Source of the DNA: Gnetum montanum | Lineage: Eukaryota > Streptophyta > Gnetopsida > Gnetales > Gnetaceae | Assembly (NCBI GenBank): GCA_015680685.1 | Contig: MNCI01033307.1 | Span: forward strand, 62,001-126,000 | Length of the DNA: 64,000 nt | Reading direction: 5' to 3' | Shown here: positions 10,901 to 22,900 of the stretch, piece by piece | How the letters are laid out: every line of letters starts with the position of its first letter | Numbering within the stretch: the stretch's first letter is position 1 | Translations under genes and position numbers: made by a program | The notes under the pieces: model-generated | The model's database searches: none | Told to the model about the DNA's origin: nothing | The model's input: the letters and a program-made list of their open reading frames with translations, nothing else

Positions 10901-13900
10901 GTTTTCCACCATATTCCACCGGTGCAATTTGAGCAAGTCTTTGAGCCACTTCCAGCCTGCCATGATCTCATGTGACCATCATTTTAGTTCTTATTATATA
11001 TTCAAGGAAACAGACATAGCACACCCAAAAAGGTAAGAGACATATTTGAAAATTATATCAACATAGTTTATTTATGGAGTGAAATAAATAAAGGAACCAA
11101 TAAAACAAGAATAAGAAGTGTCTTCTAGAGAGAGCAATTTCCATAATAAATTTGGACTCTCTGACAAAAGATGCAGTGAACATGGTGATCACTATTAAAG
11201 ATTCAACTTTATCAATTCTTGCTGTGAACAGCTACAACATGCAATAGCAGGAAAAAGTAAGAAGTTTCAGTGTATCAATCCTTGTCGATTGATGCAACTT
11301 AGGGCTATAACATCGATTCGTTAATCGATCTAAATTGATTGGTACAACATCTAGCAATAAAGGCTTATAGATTCTCACAGCCTGAGCAACATCAAGTGAT
11401 AACATCTAAGAAATTTAAAATTTGCCAATTTTCATATTGCTGAATCAATCTCCAGTGACAACCTATTGCTTAAGGCAGATTCCAAGCAAATTCAAGCAAT
11501 AAAACTTAACGCATTCAAATTCGGTTTGAGACTGAATGATCATTGCCCATACTTGCCACCAACAATGGTATCAAAGAACATAAACAACTTAGATTTAAAG
11601 ACTTCATCACATTTCTTCCTTAAAAGGTTCCTTTTAAGATCAAAAATAAGCTTTCAAGACAAAATCTTCATCAAAGCTTTCATTCAAGTCATAAAATACC
11701 ACTTCATACACCTCTGAAAAGAAAAGGTCAGTGATCTTCATCCTCTGATAAAAAATGAGGAAAGATTATAGTTAGATGCATAATTATCTTCAATGGATCA
11801 TAAGATGTTACATGTGGAAGCAAGCTTAGGAAGACTTTATTTGTATTTAACGAATGATGCAACATAATAGAGCAAGGTTGTCAAAAATATCCAATCCTAA
11901 ATGTTTTGAACAAAGAACAAAGGAAGACTTTACTTGAAAATAGGGAAAATGATGCATTAGCAAGAATGATAATTTGTACTTGTGACTCTGATTCAATTTG
12001 CTCAAGAATCATTGATAAACCTAATGCTAAATAAACTTGGGACTTATTACAATAAGAATTCAAAGGAACAATTGCTACTCTCCAAATTAAGCAGTTAAGG
12101 TATAGACATGAATTTGAACACTTAGTGATTCATGGAAGTGAAAACATTGAAAATTTCTTTGCTGAGATGTATGCTTGAATAAGAAATCTAGATGAATATG
12201 GTTCCAAATATTTAAAAAGGTGAAGGTAGAAACCGCCATAAAGGTCATATCTAATGATGGAAGATTTAAAAATATAATGATCAATATTTTTCAGAATAAA
12301 GATATTGATAAATTTACTATTGATGAATTGGTTTCTCATGTTAAAACTTTAGAAGACATCACGATTCAAGAGCACAATAATGAATGGGCCTATTTTGCAA
12401 AAAAATTGAGGCAGTGCAGTGTTTCACATGTCTCTACGACATCGATGTAGGATGTAGAGAAAAAGTCCCTAAACACATTTGGGGATAAACGGGTTTGTTG
12501 GGAACATCATGGGGATGCAATTGGGATGTGAAGAAAAATAGTTGTCTATGATATTCGGCTTCCAAACTATTAAAAATTATGGATAAATTTGTGAGAGTTT
12601 CTGATTCTTGAGTTATTTTGGAAACTTGCATTGCAATTAAGACAGCAAAGCATTTTGAAACTGTCTTTGGAAAAAGCCAAAAGTTGTAGTTGGTACCTTG
12701 GGTACATTTTAGAAGCCTGAGACATACCAGACATCCCACCTGCATTCCCAAACATTTAGGGACACGTCCCTGTCCTCAAAATGTCCCAAACTCAAAATTT
12801 TCTACAGGGATGCATCCCTACATAACACAGAAGTAGAGGCTCAAGATTCGGACAAGGTAGAGGTAGAAACTCAAACTTCAAAAAAGAAAGATCTTTTGAC
12901 TCAAATAACAAGTCAAATTATTCAAGAGACAAATAATTTCAGAGGAGAAAGATATAACTTCACTTCAAGAAACCAAAATGAATCATCATCTTCAAGCACT
13001 CCATGGTGCAAGCATTGTAAGAAGAAAGGCCATCATGAAGACAATTGTTGGTGAAATGTTGAATTCCATTCCTTCATCATCAATGAGACGCCAAGACAAA
13101 TTAAAAGATAAGAATCCTTAAGATATGGGAAAAAACGAAAAAAGGAGAGCCTTTCATGTAACACCCTTGTTTTAAAACCTCTAATTGTTGGTATGCATGT
13201 AAGTTGGTCTATGTTGTGTGTATCGGTTGGACAACATATAGCTATCTTTTGTGTCATAGAACTAACCCTTGTTTGAGATGTTTATGATGGTTGACGATAG
13301 CTTCTACATTATTAGTATTGTATTTGTCTAATAAAGATAGTGTGTTCTTTGGATCATTTATGATAACTTGCTAACGATATTTATTATGTGGCTTGACCAT
13401 GAGGATGTTTATATGCTTAACATTCATGCACCATATGGCTATCTTGGTTATATGCTTTGTTATTATGATTTCAATTTCAAATGTGCAATAACCCCATTAG
13501 GCTTGCTGGGAAAAACAAAAGTAGCACACTTGGGAGATAATTCATCAAGTATGATGGATATGATGATATGCTTGATTATTATGTTAATGTTTAATTGTTG
13601 CTATGTGTGCTTGGTTAGTATGGTGTTGTGGGGTTGGTTGGATGCTTTATGATAACTGTTATAAGGTTTGTATTGTTTTGCTCATGTTGGGATTTGAGGT
13701 ATCAAGTTGTTTAGAACCCATATATATCTTTTGTTGTAAAGGTCGATACCCCTGGATTTTATATTGAGCATCATGAATTTTACTTTAAATATGCATAGTA
13801 TGTGAGCCTCAACTAAAGGTAAATTGTTTTGGGATTCAGGGGTCCATTGGTTATGTATGAGACACCCATGACCTTGGAATTAGATTGAGGCTTTTACAAG

Positions 13901-16900
13901 CTTAGGTTCAGTTTCTCTTTTGTTACCTAATATTCGAGTGAAACAGAATATAAGACTCTGTTGGCTTGATGCATAGAGCAATAGATTATCTCTTTCGGTT
14001 TGGCAATTCTCTGGTCCCTGTTTTTTGTTGCTTGTCTAGGAGTCTAGCGGATGTGTGTTGTGCGATCTTCCTCAGCTAGGGCCTCACCATTGTTGCTTCA
14101 ATAAGGATTTGTCCTAGATTTTCCCTTTCCATCCATTTGGGTTCAATAGGTTTATGCACTAGTGTTTCTGAATTTGTTTGAGATTGGTTTGAATGTCTTC
14201 TCTCGTGATTCTACCTATAACTTGATTACAACTTGAGAATAAAACATGAGTTGTCTTAGTCTTAGTGACCAAAGCCTCTGGTTGGCTGAATTGTCAATAA
14301 CCTGAACCTGTGTTGGTCTTGAAAAGGTCACCTAATTTTGCCAGTCAACCGCATAACAACTTTAACGGTAATTGACAATTGTGTCAACTTGACAAACTTG
14401 ATGGTGTGATCTTGGATGACAATGCATGAATTAAATGTTGGGACCATTAGAAACCTTGGAAACGTTGTGTGTGAACTATGGCCTACAGATCTCGATGTTT
14501 CGTGAAGTCTTGGCATGGATGAATAGTGTAGCTCCTACCACCAATGATATGAAATGGTTTACTGTGTAATACAACCTAGTCACGTTGGTTGACAGTCCTG
14601 GTTAATGAACTAACAACATTGTTGGTCAGAACTGATTACATAAATGATATGGTGAGGCGAAGTGATTCCTCACTACTCACACGATCCATATATGTAACTG
14701 CCTTGAAGGTAAGGGACGAGAAGTAAATTCCGACAATCCTAATGGCCTAGCATAGAATTTATAATAAGACAAATGCCTAGATGGCGAGAAAGGAAAAGTG
14801 ATTCCTAACAATCCTGATGGCTTAGCACATAATTTATAATGAGATGAAGGCCTAGCCAATGAGAGAGGTGAAGTGATTCCCAACAGTCTTGATGGCTTAA
14901 TAAAAAATCATAATGAGATTATGATTAATGAAAATTGAATATACACTAAATGTCATGGTAAATGAACTATTAATGTTGTGTAGGTATTAGTTAGGTCTGC
15001 TGGTGGTGGGATGTGCAGAAAAATTGTGTTCTGGTAATGTGATGGTCATGCTATGTTATGTGTTTAAATGCTAACAAATTGTGTAGGACAATTATCCCCT
15101 AGTGTAATGGCTTCCAGCTTCATGGTGTTGTCTCCAAATTGAATAGGAAAACTTTATGGCTTATCCTTATTCAGTCACATTGGACTGACATTTTTCCCTC
15201 TTTTTCAAGTACAGCATGAGTAGCTAGACCTGTTAGCGATGCATAGTTAGCTAGAGCATGTTGGCATTTCTATTGGATTATGATCTCTTCTAATATTTTG
15301 GGATATTTTTGTAATCTATTCAATGTCGTGATTTTGACAACCTTGTGCTTGAATTAATTGGATATGTTCTTTCACTATTTCTAATGCTTATGGACTTGGT
15401 TACTGATGAGCCTTATATTGTTATAAATATGTTATACTTTTGGACAACAATTTATTTTTATGTTGGCTGCATTAACTATGCAATTGCTTATGTCCGTTTG
15501 ATTTAATGTTGGCCCATGATATTGCTTTCGTTAATTGAGATTATGAGATCATCCGCTTACTCTCTTGAATTTGGTTTAGCTGTACAATTATTGCTTTGTT
15601 TCTCGTTTCCTTGGTCTTGATCTTTATGTAATACTCTACTAGTCCAGTCTTGGTTAGGGAGTGTTACATTCAAATTCATAAAAGCTTTCAAATTTTGCTA
15701 CTTTTCAAATGATTAAAAAAATTACTTCAAATACATGGATCATTGAGAAGGGTTGTTTAAATAAACAACTCCAATCAAAGAGAAAAAGGTAGAAAATGTC
15801 AAAGATAAACGGCATTGGTAATGTGCTTCTTACACTTCCAAATGGTCATCAAATAAATCTCAATGATCCCTTTTATGTATCAAACCTATCCAATTCAATA
15901 TTGTCAATTGGCCAGGTTATTAATAGAGGAAATAAAGTGGCTTTAAATGATGATTTTTGTGTTATTTCAAATGAATATTTTATTATTGCAAAATTGAAGA
16001 GGTTACAAAACCAAAGTTATTATCTTGATGCACAATCAAGTCCAAAACTTAGAAAACCTTAGTTTCCTAATTCATGTATACTGGATGTCAACATTTCAAG
16101 ACTTTGGCATTAGAGGTTTGGAGATGCCTCGTACTCAAACATTGAAAAATGGATCAAAAATCAAGTTGTGATTGGTGTAAAATGTCCTAAAAGTTCCTGA
16201 ATAAGCTTGTGAAACATGTCTAAAAGGAAAACAAAAGGCACTCCACCGAATGCTCATGCAAAGGAAGGAAAAGCCTCTAGTGCTTTTACGCATGAATTTA
16301 GTAGGCCCAATCCCTACAATTGCCCATGAGAAGGCAAGCATCTTTCAATACTTTTTGATAACTAGAACAGATATGTATGGACATTTATTTTACACTCTAA
16401 GGATGAGACATTTGGTATTTTTCTATCATTCTAAAAATTAATAGAAAATAGACTAAATTTAAAAATAAAAGCAAAAGGTTAATAGAGGTGGAGTGTTAGT
16501 GAATCAAGAAATTGATGATTATTGTGAATATCATGAAATTGAAAAACAAACAACTTGTGCCTCAAAGCGATACTGTGGCTAAGAGGAAAAATGATGTTTT
16601 ACAATAAATGTCAAGATGCTTATTCAAGCATGCTTCAATTCCCAATGAATTTTGGAATGAAGCTCTTCATGTTTCAGCCTACATTCTCAATAGGATCATC
16701 ACCACCTCAAGAAAAGAAAAACACCATTATCAGCTCTTATATGATAAAGTGTGAAACCTATCTCTAATAACAGTATTTGACCATATTTGTTATGCTAAAA
16801 CACTAATTGTTTTAGGAGACAAGTTAGTACACGGAGAAAAGAAATGTATTTTACTTGTCTACAATGGTAGAACAAACGAACCTGAATGCTTTGATCCAAA

Positions 16901-19900
16901 GAACAAAAAGTGGTATGTTTCTACAGATGTGTTGTTTAATGAAACAAAGCTTGCTTTTGATTATTTTCATGAAAAGGACAGGCCTTCTATTTCTCCAAGA
17001 CCATGGGACCATCCTTCTACACAAATGCTTGATCAAATTTTAAAAGCAGGCTTACAAGTTTCAAAGCCATCAGCCACATCACATATTCAGTCTTAACACA
17101 TCAGCCTTCAAACATCCAAGAAGCACTTAAACCAAAGGCATGGAATCAAGCAATGAATAAAAATTATGATGCCATCATCAAAGATCAGACTTGGACATTG
17201 GTAGACAGACCAAAGGACAAGAAGGTATGGATCATCACTAGAGCCTCAATGCTCATCCTACCAAGCAGGGTCCTAGTAGGGTTGGTGGATGACTGAAAGC
17301 CTAACCTCTTCGCTGCACCAGGCTCAAAGACACATCTTCTGAATTGAGAAACAAGCACCTTGCCATCACTCCAAATGATGGTCCCTACCAAAAGGAAAGA
17401 AGGTAACTGATGCAGAATGGATTTCCATGATAAAATTTAATAAGAAAAATGAAGTGACAGCCTATAAAGCCAGTTGCTTCAAAGGGGTTTTAAACAAAAA
17501 GGCACTTTCATCATGATGAAATCCTTGCACCCATTGCAAGATTTGAGCCATAAAATTTGTCATGTCACTTTCTGTCCATTTTGGCTTATAATTACATCAA
17601 TGGGTGTGGAACTCTACACTTTTTAATTACTATCTTAAACAAGAAGTGTATATTGAACAGCCTACAGGATTTGTTGTGACTGGCCAAGAACAAAAGGCAT
17701 GAAAATTTTCCAAAGCTTTCTAAGGTTTAAAATGGGCCCTTAGCGCATGTTTTCATAGGATAGCTGACTATATTTTGAAGGCAGGCTATAAACCATGCAT
17801 GTTTAAGCCAACTCAATCTTATAAACGTGTGGGAAATGATTTCATCTTGATCTCCCTTTATGTGGATGGCTTGCTGTTTAATCAACTTCTGAATAATTAA
17901 TTGTTGGTTTCAAAGAAGACATAAGAGAATTTGAAATAAAAGATTTGGGACTATGAAAATATTCTTTTGGGATACAAGTGGATCAATGTGAAGATTCTCT
18001 CAAAATACATCAAACAAAATATGCTCAAGCCATTATAGGAAAGATATGCCATGAAAGATAAAAATTAGCTTCAACCTCACAACCACAAAATTAGAAACCT
18101 GAATGGAAAGGCTAAACACCTCTTGTTGATGCTTCCATTTATAGTGGAAAATTTGGATCATTAAGATTTTTACATCAAAGCAGGCCAGACATAGAATTTG
18201 CTCTCAAGCATGTTTTGAGATATATCAAAGGAACTTATGATTTTGGGCTGAATTATGACGTAATCATGAAATTCATGTATATTCATAGGCATATTGGGGA
18301 AGTGACTTGATTCAACTTTAGGTGTGCTCATATTTCATAGGCCAAGAAACAATATTTAATTAGTCTTTCATCTTGTGAAGCAGAATTTGTTGTTATGGCT
18401 GCATGTCTTCAGCATATTTTTCAGCTAAAAAGATTGCTTTCTCAAATTGGTATTGAGCTAAATTGTCCAATTGATTTGTATGTGGATAATATTGCTGCTA
18501 TTGACTTATTTAAAGAACATGTGCTGATTGGGGAACAACAAGGGAGAGAAATGGGCGGGAATGCAGGAGGGAGTGGAGCAAGGCAATCAGGTGCAAGCAA
18601 TGGTGGCGTCCTGACAAATGGGGAAGTGGGCCTAAGGGTGGGCTGTGGAGGGAGCGGTGGAGTGGGGACAGATGGGACTAAGGATCGAGGTGGTGGCCTG
18701 TTTTGGCACAATTAGAGGAGCCAAAAAGGGGGAAGTGGAGGGGCTGGCGGCTTAAGGGTTTTGGGGACTGCCTTTGCCAATGCAAGTAGTTGGCGTCCAA
18801 GGGATGGGGGAATCAAGGCTTGCTCAAGAAAAGGGAGGATTATGCAATTGCAAATTCAGCCACCTAGCGAGGGGTTGCACACATTGGAGCTTAGTCTTAT
18901 CAACAAGTTTGCATCTAAGGCTGTGCGGCCCAGGATGGACCTTATTTGGTGGTGGGCAAACACAAGCTAGGGTTTGGAGGGAGTGCAGGTTCGCAGCCTA
19001 GCCAACAACCAGCTTTTGTTTGTGTTTCCGTCGGCTGCAAATAGGGACTAGGTGCTTTTTGGCAGCCTTTTGGTTTCATGGGGCCCGTGGTTTGGCCCTT
19101 GCACCTTGGCGACCAAGGGCTCACCGGGATGCTAATCTTTTCACGCCGACGCTTGTCTAGATTAGGCTCTTGGATCTCCCCTTAGTGTTATGGATAACCA
19201 ACTTCTTGAGAAAGTTGGCCGGGCTTTTTGGCGGATTCATCAAGTTTGACAAGTTCACCAAATTGATGGACCATATGGGCTATGCCCAATTTTGTGTTTA
19301 GTAGTCTCTGGGGTCTGAGGATAGGGTGAACAAGGTGGTTCTGGCTGTCCCATCGAGGGTGAAACACTTCAAGTTGAGTATGAATATATCCCGATAGACA
19401 TGCCAATAGCATGTGGAGAGGCTCTGGTAACCAAATGCACAGTTTGTGGAAAAAGCAATCACTCGACAACGATGTGCAAGGTCTGTATGAAGGCCCCACC
19501 CTGTAAGAGCAAGGAGTGGACTTTGGTTAGATGGGGTGGGTAGGCAATGTGGCAAGGAGTGTCTTCCGTGGCTCTAGCTGTTTCGGTGCCCCAGACTGAT
19601 GAGTGAGGGACCATTTCAAGAGCTAGTGTGGGCGAGCTTGTGCCAGTCCCAGATTCAGAGGGGCCAAAGAGGTTTGTTTCGGATTTGGGGTCTTTTGGGT
19701 AGAGGCCAACATCTCCAATTGGGGGTTTGGGAGAGGGTGTTCCTATACCCCTTCAAAAGGATCTAGGGGCAGACCTTCCACCGCTTGGAGACTAGGTTGG
19801 GGTTGTGTGGGGGTCACCTTTTCCAAAACTAATAGATGTCTTAACAGCATAGAGGGTAGTGCAAGGGGGCTTCCCTATCAACCCAAAGGCTGGGCAGATT

Positions 19901-22900
19901 GGACAGCCATTGTCACCTGTGGCTCATCATAAAATTACACAGGTTGAGATTGATCTGGGGTTGTAGCCTAACTTGAAGGAGGTGTATAAGAAATGCTCGG
20001 CTGGTAAGCCATGAAGATACTATCTTGGAATTGCAAGGGGCAAGGTACCCCCTATAAAAGAAATATCCTCTGAGATATTGTACGAAGGGAGGAATCTGAT
20101 ATTGTGTGCTTATAGGAGACAAAGTTGCAGGACACAGAGGCCCACCTCCTATAGTGGGCAGGATGGAAAACCTAAATGGTGCCTAGTTGTGCAAAAGCGG
20201 GGGGTTTGGCGATTTTCACAAAGAGGTCGTTCCAACAAGTTGATTCCTCGAGGTGGAGCATAACTATGCAGCTTTCCAAGGTTGGCATATGGCTTACAAA
20301 CTTCTATGATGCCCAAATCTAGGAAGAATAGCTAGAGGAGTTGTGGAGGATTGCAACACTCGTTGACCAGAAGCAATGGATCATGGTTGGTGATTTCAAT
20401 CAACGCCTATATGCCTAGGAGAAAATGGGTAACGATATAACAGAGCCACCAAGCAATCGCACTTTAGGGAATTCTTGCAAGAGTAGGACTTGGTGGACGT
20501 GGAGCTCAATGGTTGCAAGTTTACTTGGACTAACCATTGCAGGGGAAAGGACTTGGTACTATCTTGGATCGATCATCTTTGGGTCAGTACCCACATTGTG
20601 ATGGAGTTTGAGATCCAAGTGGTGAGGAAAGAGACACCAGTGTCTAACCACCAGTCTGTCTGTTGTCACATCAAGAGGTTGGTTAGGCCAAGGATTTCAC
20701 CCTTCCAGTTTGAGAGATCTTGGTTGTTAAAGCCTTGGCTTACGCTACTGGTGGTGAGGATTTGGGCAACCTATCAATCTCCCATGGATCCTAGGGCTTT
20801 CTTGAAGGCAGGTTTGTACTACCTCAAACAGGCAATTCAGTCAGTCAACACGATGGAGAAATTCTCTTTTCGAGCTAGGTGGGCAGATCTCCTATCTCAC
20901 TTGGCATCTCTTGAGGCTAGGTAGGAGGTGGAAGAAGAGGTAGAAACTGAAGAACAGCTTGTTTCAAGGAAATTGCAAGAGCTTGATGTAGAAGAAGAAA
21001 CTTACTGGAAGCAACAGGCTAGAATGACTTGGCTACGAGAGGGAGATAGAAACATGAAATTCTTCTTTGTTGCTGCTAAGGCCAATCATTCTGCCAAGGA
21101 GGTGGGCTTGACAATAAACAGGACCTCTCTAACAAGTCCTCAGGAAGTTTCCTTGGTAATGCAGCAGTACTAGGCTAACATCTAGGCATACATTAGGACT
21201 TTGTCGGTCTCGGTGCCAATGGAGTCAGTCCTAGGGAAGACAAAGAATAAAATACTGTTGGAGCCATTCTCTTGGTGGGAGTTGGAGGTGGCAGTAGCAT
21301 CCATGAGATTAGATCAGGCTCTTGGACCGAATGGGTGGCCGATTAAGTTTTTCTGAGAATTTGCCAATGTGTTAGGGGAGAACTTATTGGATGCTTTCAA
21401 CCTGATGCTACATAGACAACAAGTCCATCGCAAAATCAATTGTTCTAGAATCGTTCTCATACCTAAAGTTGCAAAGCCTTTAGATCCCTCACAGTTTGTC
21501 CCATTGGAATGTGCAATACTTTGATTTGAATTTTCACGAAGATGTTGGTGCGTCATCTTGCTCCATTGATGCCACACTTGGTTGGGAACAACTAGATGGG
21601 ATTCGTCAAAGGGAGATATCTCCATGATCAAGTAATTCTGCTTCAGGAGGTGATGCATTCAATTCATTGCTCTAGGTATCTAAGTATGTGTATCAAATTG
21701 GACATTAGGAAAGCTTATGGTACCGTTAGCTGGGAAGCCCTAGCTAACATTATGGAATAGAAAGGGTTTAGCCCTAAGTTCATTTCTCTATGTATTCAAA
21801 TTCAAGCTTCAGGGGCCTATTCGTTTCACATTGGTGGTTGGTTGTGGGGGTTTTCCTCCGCTAGGAGGGGACTGAGATAGGGGGACCCCCTTTCCTGTAC
21901 ATGTTTATCATCACTATGGATACACTACAAGCATATTACCAGGCTGAAGGGGTTTGGGGACTGAATGTTGCTGGGATTGATTGCCTGACAGAGCATTATA
22001 CTGACAACACGATGATATTCTCACATGCTTCGGTTCCACAAGTATAGGCCATTAACAAGGCACTAGAAAGGATAGCTCAGGAGATTGGGCTAGAGGTGAA
22101 TAAAGAAAAATGCACGGTGCAGCTGTCCCATGAGTCTAGCTTAGTTAAAGGGAGGATTTTGCAAGTGTTGGGGATCCTCACTAGTACAAATCAGGATGTG
22201 AAATTGGGCCTCCCAATTTTTGCCTAGAACTGAAAAGAAACCTGAGTATTCTTATTCACAGGTTACAACAAAGGGTGGAACACTGGACCACATGGTTTTT
22301 AACGCGAAAAGGCTGAATTCTACTAGCAAACTCTATTTTGTCTACTATGGCTAGGTTCACGACAACAATTGTGGTTCCTCCCATTGTTGTGGTGAATAAG
22401 GTGGACTAGATTATCATAAACTTCATCTAATCCGAGGGAAAAGGGGAGCGTCAAAATGCACTTGGTGGGTTGGGACACCATTGCCCACCCCCGAGAAGTG
22501 GGCAAATTGGGAACATTGAAGTTCCATGATCTTATAATGATGGGCTATCAAAAGCTCATTAATCGTATTATGCAGGAGACTCATAATGCTGCCCAATGGA
22601 TTCAAATTGTTAGAGCCAAGTACACTCAATGGGAGGTAGATCACCAAGATTCACTCGTTTGGTAGACTATTTGTGTGCATGTCACCAATATGAGCACTGC
22701 TAGTATGATGGAGAAATTACCCCAACAAATCATTAAATGGAAATTCCCAACAGTTAGGGGATGGCGTACATTATGAAAAGGGAACTTGCCGAAAAAAATC
22801 AAAGTGTCTATTTGGCTTATTAATCATAACACGTTGCCTGTGCAAGCTATTCTGCAAGCCCGTGGGCTCAATATTTCAAACACTTGTTCAATATGCGTGA

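Larger units (their letters stand above)
15690..18525 (+). pseudogene. Copia pol remnant: protease, integrase, reverse transcriptase, RNase H
   Basis: Reads in several frames as protease/GAG-pre-integrase ([33 protein letters not shown]), then a [18 protein letters not shown]-type block, the integrase start ([13 protein letters not shown]), the reverse transcriptase N-terminus ([31 protein letters not shown]) and RNase H ([37 protein letters not shown]). The catalytic YVDD reads YVDG at 17859-17870. It is interrupted at 18525 by a LINE and resumes at 24970. Confidence 0.8.

Noticed and set aside
17859-17870. Possibly active Copia reverse transcriptase
   Set aside because: The catalytic box reads YVDG, and the frame has many stops and shifts plus three large insertions.
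18442-18711. Proline-rich minus-strand frame
   Set aside because: It is the complement of the Gly-rich start of the LINE ORF1 and spans the LINE/Copia junction, so it cannot be one ancestral gene.
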